From the NCBI GenBank assembly GCA_037102815.1, contig BTPP01000001.1, forward strand, positions 4,179,001 to 4,243,000: a stretch of 64,000 nucleotides of DNA, read 5' to 3'. A model generated the notes under the pieces. That model was not told the DNA's origin. It was given only the letters and a program-made list of their open reading frames with translations, and did not search any database. Shown in pieces: positions 22,157-33,400 of this stretch (position 1 is its first letter; each line of letters starts with the position of its first letter). This DNA comes from Neurospora intermedia. Its lineage: Eukaryota > Ascomycota > Sordariomycetes > Sordariales > Sordariaceae. A program made the position numbers and the translations under genes.

Positions 22157-22927
22157 GGCGGGCTGTTTGTATGTATGCGCTGCGCTGGGTGTCGGCTCGG
22201 CGGGTTGTAAATTGCGGGGGAGGGAGGACCTGAGTCGTGACTCGCGTTGAAAGTGGATGAGCTTCGGTCGTGATGCGGGTCTCTTCGCTGGTCTCCTCGA
22301 CGACGGCGGCAACGGCGACGGGGCGTGAGGTTGAACTGCTCGGTCGAATCGATGCGATCCACCACGGCAAGCTTCAGGTTAAGATGTGGCTGGTATTACC
22401 GGTTCACTGTGGGATTTTGAAAGTGGTGAGCCACACTTTCATGACATGAGTGTATGGAAAGCCACAGTTGTCCTCAGATTTCGCAGCTGAGACCAGAGGG
22501 GCAGCTAAGCACCTCTAGCTTGGCGGGAGCTCTTACACAGTAAGGACCAGGGCTTTAGAGCTGAGCTTTTGGCGGCAGGCACTGGCGGGGGGACCACTAA
22601 GAAGCTCCAGGGCCCCGGCCTGGGGTTGTCACTGCAAGTGGAGGCTACCTAAAGTGACGGGGGAGCTGTTGTTGCGCTGCAGGCAATGTGTTCATCAACA
22701 ATGTTCCAGAATCCACACATTTCCTCCTCACACTTATCCCACTCTCTGTATACCGCGACACACGAATACCTCTATTGACCAAGACCTAGTTCTAAGAAGG
22801 AAAATCCAGTTTAATATACCACTACAATAGTTTTCCAGGGGCACCACTAGCCATGAAGTCTGAAGGCATCTCAACGCCCAATCGACTCTAAGCATCGCAT
22901 CCCTCCAAACGAAGACGCCGCGACACA
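22157..22927. promoter_or_regulatory. Divergent promoter region, NDUFS5-type and sec39 genes
   Basis: Both genes start at its borders. A GC-rich block lies near 22540-22680 (including CTCCAGGGCCCCGGCCTGGG), containing GAGGCTACCTAAA, which recurs near 43708. No exon is supported. Confidence 0.5.
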
Positions 22928-25900
22928 ATGGCCCTCTTCCTCTCTCCCCCTAAGCTTGTGCTGCTCGCCGTGCACCTTGCTGTCAAGGCCGACATCGATA
23001 GCTTGACCTCGCTCGCCGCCCACCATGGCTCCGTTCTTCGCAAAGAACTACTTCTACGCATACTGCTCACATACCTTCCCGAGACTTTGCGATCGAACGA
23101 CTACGTCACCCTAATCGAACATATCGAACGTGGAGACTTTCCAGAATCGCAACTTGATTCCACCGAAAACGAGCAAAAGCATGAACTCGACGTTTCTTCG
23201 GTCGAGTCGCTTACCGAAGAGGAAGCTATCAAGAAGGTCAAGAAGCTCCGGCTGCTACCCCTGTCCTCCCCCGAGGCTCCATCCACGGCAGAGGTCGCCG
23301 CCGACGATACAACATCTCTGTTCCTATTGCGCAGGTCCTACAAGGTGGATGAAGAGGCTGGATTACTCACTGAGCTACCGGCTCTGTTGGCGCCATTCTT
23401 GGATCATTCTCCCGCAATCAGGTCACTTTTGCTCTCGACAATACTGCCGCTTCTGCGGCGCAACTGCGAATATTACCCTAACGAACCGATTCCGTACACG
23501 CTGGCGGCATTCCAGAGGTTGCCTGAAAGGACGATAGCAAACGTCTTGTTGTCGCAGACAGGCGCTCGGGAGGAGGATTATGGTCAGATCGGTCGGGACC
23601 TGAAGGGCATGATCGCGCCTTGGATACTGGATAGGAAGCGTTGGAATAACAATGGTCAGGAATCTGGTTCTGCTGAGGAATTGACGCCCAGAGGTACCGA
23701 TACGGGTGAGGACCCTTGCCCGGGATGGAATCAGGTGTTGCGTTGGCTCACTTCGAATGCCTCGAAAAACTGGAGAGTGGCGGCCAATGCATTCGACCAG
23801 TGGGAGGGCCCCCAATCTGTGGATTTGGGGGGGATTCTAGGAGGACGAGAGGAAACCCAACTGAACGACGAACAACGACGCCATCTCGACTGGACGTACG
23901 CTCAAGCTGCTCTGGCATCTACATATCTGATATCGAATGCATCAGTTGAGGCACTGGAGGGGGCTTACGCGATTCTTAACAGGGCTGTCATCGTCACCAA
24001 CCAGGACCCTCTTCCACCACTGCAGACTGCGGTGGGCTTGTTAGCACCCCTTGCCGAGCAGGTTGATGGCATAGTGGCCTCGCCAAAGAACGCGATCTAC
24101 TTGCGCAATGACCTCTTAGACTCATCAAACCTTCTTACGTGGCCAACGGAGACGTCAACTGCTTTTTGCCAAGCCCTAATAATAAGTGCCTTCATCCTCA
24201 CCAGAGCTGGGTCTCCATGCACCCTTAGGAGGGTGGGTGAGCTCGCACTGTTGCAGGATGAGCGGGAGCAAAAAGCGGAAGCCCTCAAGCTCATTCATGC
24301 TTTGGCTAACCAGGGACCAAAGACGGACGACAAGTTCTGGATGAAAGCCCGCGATGAGATACTGTGGCTTCGTGATTGGGGTGCTGAAGATGCCTGGGGT
24401 GCCACCGACTCAAGGCCCAAGGGCATCTTCAGCCAGCTTAAGAAGGAGTTTTTGGAGGTTGAGTTCCTCAAGGCTTTGCTCACTAACACTCGTTACGCTC
24501 TGGCAAAGTCGATTTATGAAGATTCGGTAGAACGGCCTTTGGACGAAAAGGTGCTGAAAGATGCCGTTTTCTCTACAGCCATGACTGCTTACGACAACGC
24601 CTCCAATCCCAACCGCACAAGGGGTGGGCTGAAGAAGTGTGATGACATGTGAGTTTCCTAGCGTCCATGAGGTTGTACGAATCATACTAACTCCAAGAAC
24701 AGTATCAAAGCATTCCCCAACACAATCTCAAAGTCCGATCCCGTTGCCCAAAAGATCGAGGCTCTTCTCCAAGCCACGCATGCCCTCAGTGAATTCCGCC
24801 TAGTTCTAAAACAAGGCGAGCCCTTCACACCAGTCGTTCTACGAGTTCACGCCGACCCCATCTCTATCATCGACAGAATTCTTGAACAGAACCCCAAGAG
24901 TTACACCCGACTTCATGACCTCCTCGACATTGGAGCCGGCATGGTGAAAGCCGGACTAACAACCACCACCAAAACTTCAGCATCAAAACAGCAACACAGC
25001 AGCTACACGACCGCAACCATCTCTCCCGAGGAGGAAGAAAAGCAGCGGCTAACCGCCGAGCGCCGTATAACCGCCATGTGCATCGACGCCGCCCTGACCG
25101 AAGACGACTTTGAGACCGCCTACTCCTACATCCTCAACCGGCTCTCCTCCCCACCGTCCTCCAGGAACAGATCCTGTACCCCCTCATCAATCGTCATTGA
25201 AGACGACTACTCCTGGAAAGCCGCCCTCCAAGCAGGCAAGTACCGACGCACCAGCCGCACCGTCCGGCCCACCCACCTCGGCACCAACGCCTCCGCCAAC
25301 CCAGAGATCCGCCATCTCGAGCAGCGCATCGAATGTCTCTCCACAGCTTTACGCATCGCCCCCACACCCACACTGCAAGAGATCCTCAATGCATTCCGAA
25401 GAGCAGAAGAGGAACTCGATGCCGCGCTCAAAGCCGAAGAAGAAGCTGAAGACGCGTGGGATGCAGCAGGGGACTCGATGCATGGTGGGCAACGGGTGCC
25501 AGGGGCGTTTGGTACACCACCTGGTGGTGGTGGTGGTACTAGGCAAAAACATATCTCCCCAGCTACAGGCATTGGGAATAGTGGAGGATCAAGCGCCGCC
25601 GCGGCTGCTGCTCGCTCAGCCAAATCATCATCATCATCAAATTCTCGTCAGCAGCAGCAGCTGAGGCATAATAAACAAACAGAAGAAGCACCCATGTCCC
25701 TCTTCGACCTCTCCCGCGCCTCGGTCCTCTCCGCGCAAAAGAACCTTTCAGCTCTGTCCTCTCTGCAGCGCGTCGCCGGCGGCCTCGGTGGTCATCTGGG
25801 TGGTGTAGCTGGTGGACTAAGCGGTAGTGTAGGCGGTCTAGTTGGTGGGTTCACCTCCACCTCCACCTCCTCCTCCTCCCCCTCCAATACTACTACTACT

Positions 25901-26191
25901 ACAAATGCTGCTGCTGCTGGTAGGAATAGCCTTAGCAGTGAGAGGCCGGGTAGTAGAGGTAGTAGTAGTACGTCTACCGCCGGTGCCGGTGGGGGGATGA
26001 CCAATAGCTTTTATAGCGACGGAACTGGAGGAGGCGAGGAAGGTAATCAACAGGGGGGAAGAGTAAGAAAGAGAGATCAACTGAGAGAAGCGGCCATGGG
26101 CACGTTGGTGTCGGGCGTGGGGTGGTTGGTGGGTGCGCCGGCGCCGACACAGGGGGGTAATGGGAATAATGGGCATAGGAGAGAAGAATAG
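22928..26191 (+). CDS. sec39: Sec39-domain protein, Dsl1 tethering complex subunit
   Basis: Two exons, 22928-24648 and 24703-26191, encode 1069 residues. The intron has a GTGAGT donor and a CATACTAAC branch site. Sec39 (NAG/NBAS in animals) is an alpha-solenoid that with Dsl1 and Tip20 tethers COPI vesicles at the ER. The N-terminal part matches: KLVLLAVHLAVKADID, LRKELLLRILLTYLPE, then repeated helical pairs such as HLDWTYAQAALASTYLIS and EQKAEALKLIHALANQGPK. The second exon continues with VLRVHADPISIIDRILEQ and a helix-rich segment ending near DDYSWKAALQAGKY. The last about 300 residues are low-complexity Gly/Ser/Thr/Ala-rich (GGLGGHLGGVAGGLSGSVGG), probably disordered and lineage-specific. 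An ATG lies directly after a CGACACA leader. Confidence 0.85.
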
Positions 26192-27182
26192 GAGCAGGAG
26201 CAGGTGTGGTAGTTTTTGCTTTTTTTTCATTTGGGTTTCTGGATAGGGGAGGGATTGCATAATTGTTTTTTTTTTTTTTAGCGTTTGAGTACTGTGTACA
26301 AAAGAGGGTCATGATGATATGGAATAATAGTGTTGACCTGTTATTTCATCTAGTCGTCGTGCTTTGGGTAATGGTTTGTGAAAGGTCCTGGCTGCGTGAG
26401 GGGTTGGGTGGGGTGACTAAGTAGTTGATGAGCTGACTGCGGTGAGGTGAGGTGAGGTGATGGTGGATGGAAATGAATTATGTGATCTCCAACAAGGTCA
26501 GTTTGTGAAGAAGAAGAAGAAGAAGAAGAAACCGTATGTTTGAGAGTACTACTGAAAGGGGTCATCATCATTGATTGACATTTGACAGTAAAGGTTTGAC
26601 CAAAGTCCCATCTTGGATCCCTTTCTTTATTTGTCTACAATATTCAGATAGGTTGTATGTAGACTTGGACAACCTAGAAGACTTTTACTCGTATGCGAAT
26701 TACTCTTGTTCATTGGCTGGGCTGGACTGTTCAAGAGGTGCTTCTAGCCCTAGCGGCTACCATCTTTGCGGCTTGAACTCCAGTTTAATCTCTATGTAAC
26801 ATCTTTTTTACTGTCTCTTGAAGTAGGCATAAGACTACCCAAGTCACTACCACTAAGTAATGCGCATGCTTCATCCTTTCATCTATCAGATTGATTCATT
26901 TATTGCTTGAATATTCCTCTCTAGTTTGAACATGTGATACCTAATCCTCCGTCCGTTATCCCTTTTAAACGAGCCATTGTTGCCGCCCAGAAAAGACACT
27001 TCATAGAACTCTATGCAACCGTGAAACTCAACCTACTGATTCTGATGACAGTAGTGATTGTTGTACAAGAAAAACAAGTGCCAATGCGAGCCGTATTATT
27101 GTTGTTGCCATATGTAGGTAGTGGCTAAGCCGAGAAGGTAGGTATCGCTCTTCATTCCTTGTGAAAGTCTTGTTTCGCCAAG
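26192..27182. other. Gene-poor region downstream of sec39
   Basis: It contains the sec39 3' UTR, a T12 run near 26267, repeated GGTGA units near 26442-26459, a GAA run near 26508-26530 and GTAGGTA motifs near 27114 and 27136. No supported gene. Confidence 0.5.
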
Positions 27183-27374
27183 TCAGGAGCAGTTGGAACA
27201 CCCTGTCCTGAATGCTTCTGCCCGTTGTGTTTCCAGGCATCGTGTACCATGATCACGCATGTCCGACGGGTACGCGAAGGGCTTTTTGCAGTGTAAACAC
27301 AGAACCAAGTGATACTTGGTAGCATTGTAATGAGCAAACCCAGATGTACAAAGAACATATGTCGCCTTAGCCAT
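27183..27374 (-). pseudogene. Possible C2HC zinc-finger relic or tiny gene
   Basis: A 63-residue frame on the minus strand contains one finger with C-x2-C-x12-H-x3-C spacing (starting LCLHCKKPF, ending RDHGTRC), close to classical C2H2 spacing. Sequence just upstream on the same strand (27423-27490) is a diverged direct repeat of part of this frame, in which the matching frame contains a stop. A CPVC pair lies beyond that. This suggests remains of a multi-finger protein, or one with undetected introns. It could equally be chance. No start context, partner exon or family name can be supported. Confidence 0.3.
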
Positions 27375-27490
27375 ATCTTGTTCGCGAATGGCATTTAGAA
27401 CATCTGACAGAGAAGAATGCCATACTTGATAGCATTATCCTGGGCGCAATCCAGATGTGCTCAGGACAGATGTCGCTTGAAGGCGAATAT
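27313..27490. repeat. Diverged direct repeat, two copies of about 64-68 bp
   Basis: 27313-27376 and 27423-27490 align over most of their length, sharing TACTTG-TAGCATT, CAGATGT, ACA-ATGTCGC and a terminal ATAT, with scattered differences and a small indel. The first copy overlaps the zinc-finger-like frame. Confidence 0.6.
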
Positions 27491-27636
27491 GGATAGCCAA
27501 TGCGTGAACAGACCGGACAATCCAACTTGCCATTCAGACAGGTCGGCCTGGGTCCGTCATCATTGTTTCGGCCGTGTAGGGAGGTATCTAAAGTTCGATC
27601 GGCAGTATCTTTATGGGTGATCTCCCGAGTATGACT

Positions 27637-29950
27637 CTACTCTGATTCTGAATCACCGTCCATGCCTAGCAATGTCTTGTCAAGGTCGTCCAGGTCTTCC
27701 TGGTCCTCGGCGTCCCGTTCACCATCCTCGTTACCATCGGCGTCATCCTCAACATCATCACCTTCGCCTTCACCGTCGCCTAGGCCAAGTAGTGCCTTGT
27801 CATCGTCATCCAAATCATCGACATCGTCCATGGGCGTATCGGCATCATGGGAATCAGCGGTATCCTGTCTCTGGATGCCGTTTGTCTTGCCGGTACGAAG
27901 AATTACCGGCTTGTTGGTGGGGACGTAAGCACGGCGACGGGCATTACGCTCCATAATTTCGGCCTCGTCCTCAGTTTCCGCCGGATCGATGTCGTGCTTG
28001 GACGGCGAACCCTCCCCGTCGTCTTCGTCACCGTGGCCTTCACCATCGCCGTTGGCATCTCCATTAGTGAGCTTTGGTCGCTTGATCGGCCTGATAACGC
28101 CGAGGTCCGGATCATTGGACTCCTCCCACCGGCTGAGTCGGCGCTGGGCGCGCCTTAGGGAGGCCGAGTACGAGGCGAATTCCTCTCCAAAGTCATCATC
28201 TTCGTCTTTGAGCTGGCAGAGACCAACGTAGCCTTTCTCGCGGAAGGGGTAGTTCTCTCCGAATCCGGTGTAGTTCACGGCCCCTGCGAGGAGAGCCTGC
28301 TTATTATAGTTAACAGTCTCCTCGTCCTCGCTATCGCTGAAATCAGCCCATTCCTTGGCTTTGTCAAGCCTGTTGACCACACGGATGATGGAGCCATCGA
28401 CGCGACGCTGCTTGCGACTACGATGATGGCTTCGCGTGAGTCCTCTGTCGAGAATCCACTCCACACGTTGGGACCTATTGCGTTCGACGGCAAGCTGATG
28501 AGCGGTTGGTGGACGAGGTTTTCTGTGCACAACACCTTCGAGCATCTGCCCACCAGCTGGCGACGAGCCTTCGAAGATCTGATATTTTAGGGAGTTGCCA
28601 CCCCTACGGTTAGTAGTCTGTGGAAAAGCGGCAGGATGCCTACCGACCAGAGCCCTAGGCGGCGGAGTAGATCTGACGCTGTCCAGGTCGCTATCAACCT
28701 TGGAAGGCCTGATTCGGGGAAGAATGCCAGTTGTGGGACCGATCTCATCACCAGCAGGGAAGCCACGGCCTCTGCCACCCTTTCTAGTTTGGCTCTCGAC
28801 CATGAACTGCTGATCTGCCTCAATGATCTTGGCTCGCATCTTTTGCTTGTCCAAGCCGAACTTGATTTCTTCGTCGGGATCCTTATTCTCGGCTTCCTCT
28901 TCTTCTTTCGTCATCTCTATCAAGCGCGGTACGCCTTGGTTTGCAACGTCAAGACCGTAGTCGACACCTGCCCCGAAGGGGTTCTCATCGCAGCCCTCCT
29001 CAGTAAAGTCAGATTCAAGGTAGAACCACATGAGCCATAGAAAGGCACGAGCGCGGCTGGTGCTGGAATAGTTGGTCTTCATGATCAAGTCATGGAACTC
29101 TCGACCAGGCGGGAAATGCAGCTCGGCAATCTTGCTAGCCTGTTGGCAGATGACGAACAAGAGGTTGACGGGATTTGTCCTGGGTACGTGGGTGGCACGC
29201 GCCTTGATGGCGTCGATGGAGTTGGGCTCATCCCTGTCTTCGGCGCCTCCTTTCAGAATAGATTTGAGACGGGGTGCGTCCTGTAGTTGCTTGTACGCAT
29301 GGGGGTCTTGCTGGGCCTGGAGCGAAGGAATGGCGTGGTATGTACGGAGTTGTGCACGCATTTCGGGAAAGACTGCGGGGGGAATTGTTAGCAACAAAGA
29401 AGAGCAAGGCGGATGACCCTCGAGAAGACTTACAGTTGAGTGTCGTGTTCATGCGACCAATGTTGACGAGGAGACACACCATGGCCATTCCTTTCGCGGC
29501 ATCACGATCACTAAGCAGCTTGTCGCGAAGGACTTTTGATGTCTTGCTACTCCTCGACATTGTGTCGATGTAGAGATCGGCAAAGCACTGCTTGCCAATC
29601 TTGTCGGGTTCGTAGCTGTTGGTGAAAACCTTTTGCTCGTTGTCGAACACGGCCTTGAGGAAGTCGTACTGAATGTCCTTTCGCCAGAGCGGTTCTCCGT
29701 CCTCCTTTTTCAGATGCCGGATCTTCCCAATGACGTTGGTCCCTGATCCATCATCGCGGCCACGGCCTCTTTTCCCACGAGGCAGCCTGGACTCGCTTGG
29801 CTCGGGGGTGGCAGCCATGGTAGCGTCGTTGTCCTCGGTTACGCTGGCGGCAGTGTGCGAAGACTTCCCAGGTTGGTGGGCGGGGGAACTGGGAGTGTCG
29901 ACATCTGACAGTGCAGGAGAGGCAGCACGAGAGCTGGGTGAGGCGGCCAT
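27637..29950 (-). CDS. ies1: INO80 chromatin-remodelling complex subunit Ies1-like
   Basis: Two exons, 29434-29950 and 27637-29372, encode 750 residues. The intron has a GTAAGT donor and a GCTAAC branch site, and the join gives MNTTLN/FFPEMRAQL. The conserved core spans about residues 60-290: RLPRGKRGRGRDDGSG, IGKIRHLKKEDGEPLWRKDI, YDFLKAVFDNEQKVFTNSY, YIDTMSRSSKTSKVLRDKL, SRARAFLWLMWFYLESDF and NPFGAGVDYG. I recognise this core from fungal proteins annotated as Ino eighty subunit 1; the assignment is from memory of the family. A basic mid-section (SRKQRRVDGSIIRVVNR) follows. The C-terminus is strongly acidic (DDLDDDDKALLGLGDGEGEG and DLDDLDKTLLGMDGD), as in histone-handling proteins. Role: nucleosome sliding and histone exchange in the nucleus, by family. 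Confidence 0.76.
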
Positions 29951-31613
29951 GGCTTTTATCTAGCAGGGAGAGCGCGGGTGGCTCTCGGGTCGCAGGTTGC
30001 TGTATTGGAAATCGGTTTGCCCGTCGGAGCTATTCGGTCTGACCCTGCTGACGAATGCTTGAGGTACGGCGGGTATGACGAAGAGGCAAGACAGCAAGCG
30101 CCCGGGGGAAGTCGCAGGACACGCAATGGAGGCTTTGGTTGGCGATGACCCGTTTGTAGTTCCCTTGTGATGGGGCTGCAGAGTCCGACCGCAGAATCTG
30201 GGCGCGCGCGCAGGGAAATCGCAGGGAAATCGCAGGAAACGGGCAGCAACCAGTTGGAGTTGATGCGCGATATGGAAGGAGGGGATGAATGAATCTCGCG
30301 ATTATTCTGTCTAGAGTACTGATTCGACTAGGCTGACGATGATGCCTTTTGCCGATGGCGCAGAAATGGCCGAAGCGTGCGTTGATTCACAGAGGCACGT
30401 GGTGAGGGAGATGGCGATGCAAACAAATCATGACTTGCTTGGTGGGCAGACGAAGAAATTGCGAGGGAGGAGTGCAGTGGTGGTGGGAGTGGTGGCGGGA
30501 GGAGGAGACGGAAAGGGATGAAGGGATTGGCATAGCTGAGGAAATGGGGGAGGCACAAGCAGAGCAGCAAGGAGTTGGCGAGAACGAGAGGAACACGGAG
30601 AAAGAAAATACATTTCAACCGACATGATGCTAGCAGCTTCCCCTTCCAGGTTTGTGCCGCCGTGTGGTGACCGTGACCTGACAACGGGATACCTGACGGG
30701 ACGGATGGAATAAAGGTAAATGTACCTGGGCCGGCCATGGATGCTTTTTCCATCTGATTTTTTCCAATCTCCAGCATCATCAAGTCATCGAGACTTTGTT
30801 GGTTGTTCGTTGAGGGCGTGTGCCCCCTAATTCTCGCAATTTGGGACCATCATCGTCAAATTGTGTGGGCGGTCGAAAGCCCCGTGTGGTGCATCGTCGC
30901 GTCCTGTTTTGGCCGGCAAAAATTGGGTGTTGCCGAGTGTCGCAGGTGTCGATGCCTGCTTCTGGCGATCGAGCCGTGTGTGTGCAGTGGGTGAGCCTTC
31001 GCCCGTCGCCCGCCCGTCGCTCATCGCGGTCAGTGACGTTTCGACCCCGGACCCTTGGCCTCCACATCAAAGGGTGACCAGGGCACTGCCGTGAACCTAA
31101 CGCGGTTATCTGTCGCGACGCCAAGGTGCTGCGACCCACCTTTAAAATGGTCTGAGCTTTTCCCCCAAAGACTAGATGTTTAAGCATTCGGCATCATGCA
31201 GTGGGCACATGTCGTGATGCCGCACTTGCACGTCCTTCGGAGCCACATGTCCGGTCCATGTATACCTACGGTATTCGACGTACTGCCTCGAAACATGATC
31301 GGATGTCTCTTGCGAAACCGAGATTTACAGAAATAGACCATTTAATTTCCAAGTCCATCTTCATCCACCATCGTCAGTTGGTGTGTTCTTTCTTATCAGC
31401 AAAGATGAACTATGAGCCCGGAGGAGGGGCATGCCTAACTGGGGCTGGATAAGTTAGGTAGCTGTAGCTGTAGGAGGTAGCACCACCGTTTGTGTATCCA
31501 AGAGGAGGGGTTTCTACGACAAAACAAGCACAACGAATAGACTTCTCTTCTTCTCAACACTCACTCTCCTCAAAACATCCACATTCCCAGAACTGCCAAA
31601 TCCCGTCCCGATC
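29951..31613. promoter_or_regulatory. Divergent intergenic region, ies1 and 2OG-oxygenase genes
   Basis: Both genes start at its edges. An 11-bp unit CAGGGAAATCG is repeated in tandem at 30211-30232, with a third partial copy, just upstream of ies1. Frames of up to about 150 codons on both strands have no domain support. Confidence 0.5.
30211..30236. repeat. 11-bp tandem repeat
   Basis: Two perfect CAGGGAAATCG units and a partial third, preceded by a GC run, in the presumed ies1 promoter. Confidence 0.75.
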
Positions 31614-33137
31614 ATGGCCGGCGTTGCAAAGATTCCCGTCATCGACATCTCCGATGACAACCAAGACCAGGCCCAAGTGGCCAAGGAGCTGGTCGAGGCC
31701 GCTATCGAGCATGGCTTCATCTATATAAAGAACACGGGCAGAGATATTCCCGTCGAGGACGTCGATGCTGCCTTCGAATTGGTATTCCCACTATTATCTC
31801 GTTCCCTTGCTTGCGAGAAAGAAAGAAAAACCCTAATGATAAAACAAATCCAACCAGGCCAGGAAGCTGTTCAAGGAGACGCCCGTCGAGGAGAAGCAAG
31901 CATGCACCATCCAAAAGAACAATCGAGGTGTAAGTTGAAAGCATTAACCACACAACCAACGCTCTATTCTAACCATACAACATGATTTTCAGTGGTCAGC
32001 CATGCACTACGAGACTCTCGATCCCAAGAACCAGCGTGTAAGTCTGCTCACTCGTGATTACTCACTCATTCACTCCCTCACTAACCACCCTCTCCTAACT
32101 CAGGTCGGCGATTTCAAAGAGTAAGTAAACCAACCCATCTAAAAACCACATACCCCCATACCCCCAACCATCCATCCATCCATCCACCACTCCCCCTTGT
32201 CCCAACAGCTGACAGACAAAACCCCCCTCTTCTCCAGGGCCTTCAACTTCGGCGAACCCTCCCAACAGGATGGTAACCTCCAACAACCCATCCCCCCCAC
32301 CATCCGCTCCTCTGAACCTTTCATCTCCCGCTTCCACACCCTCTGCCACCACCTCTCTCTCCGCCTCAACACCCTCTTGGGGCAGGGCCTCTCCGTCTCC
32401 CCTCCCGACTTCTTCACCTCCGCTCACCTGCGCGAAAACGGCGCATCCGGCACCATCCTCCGCTTACTTTATTACCCCCCTCCTGCCCCGTCCTCCATAG
32501 CTGGGGGTGCAGAAGAAGAAAATGGGGACAATGTTCGAGCGGGTGCTCACTCCGATTACGGAAGTATGACGCTCCTGTTCAGGCTAAAGGGGCAAGCAGG
32601 CTTGGAGATCCAGACCCACCAAGGAACCTGGGTGCCTGTGCCCGTGTGCCCGCCAGGCACGGAAACGGATCCGGCTCCGCCGATTCTGGTGAATATCGGC
32701 GATTTGTTGAGTGATTGGACTAATGGGTTGTTGAGAAGCACGGTTCATCGGGTGGTTTTCCCGGGGGCAACAGCAGGAAGTAGTAGTACTACGGTGGTGG
32801 AGGGAGAGACGGGAGGGGAAGAGAGGTATAGTATTGCTTATTTCTGTCATCCGGTGGGGACGACGAAGTTGGAGCCGGTGCCTAGTGAGAGGGTGAGAGC
32901 GTTTGGGGAGGAGCAGCAGAATGGGAAGGGGGTGATTAATGGGGAGAGGAAGATGTTGACTGCTGATGAGCATTTGAATATGAGGTATGTTTTTTTTTCT
33001 TTTTTTTTTTTTCTTTTTTTTTCTTACTTTCTGTTTTGGTTTGGATGTGTGTGTCACTTGCTAACAGGTTTTGATGTGCGATTTATAGACTGCAGGCGAG
33101 TTATTTAAAGTTGTATGAGGATGAGAAGAAGGAGTGA
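31614..33137 (+). CDS. 2-oxoglutarate/Fe(II)-dependent dioxygenase, isopenicillin-N-synthase-like
   Basis: Six exons encode 365 residues: 31614-31781, 31858-31929, 31993-32037, 32104-32120, 32238-32984 and 33089-33137. All joins keep frame. The N-terminal DIOX_N region has KIPVIDIS, EHGFIYIKNTG and RKLFKETPVEEK. The C-terminal jelly roll has the iron ligands HSDYGSMTLLF (H-x-D) and STVHRVVFP (distal H). The 2-oxoglutarate-binding arginine is in RYSIAYFCHP (R-x-S). This is a complete active-site set. Substrate cannot be read from sequence; relatives range from thymine/pyrimidine and flavonoid-like oxygenases to secondary-metabolism enzymes, and no biosynthetic cluster surrounds it. Exon 4 is only 17 nt. 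The last intron contains an unusually long T-rich tract. Confidence 0.88.
32167..32186. repeat. (CCAT)n microsatellite in intron 4 of the oxygenase gene
   Basis: Four to five CCAT units within the intron at 32121-32237. Confidence 0.85.
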
Positions 33138-33400
33138 TGGGTTGAGTTGGCATAATAGATGGGGCCAGGACACCTCTTAATGACAAGAAACTACCAGGTA
33201 TGATGCCACAGAGGTCCAACCCAGAAAAGTAATGCAGATATCAAACTCCTCACCGGATATCAATACGGTCTTCACCTTCTCCCAGAAATGATATGATCTA
33301 TCCTCTCCTATTCATACCCAACTAACCCAAGAAATAACAACTCCCTCCTCCGGGTATCTCCCAATGCAACACCTTCCCCCTCCCACACACAGAAAAGAAA

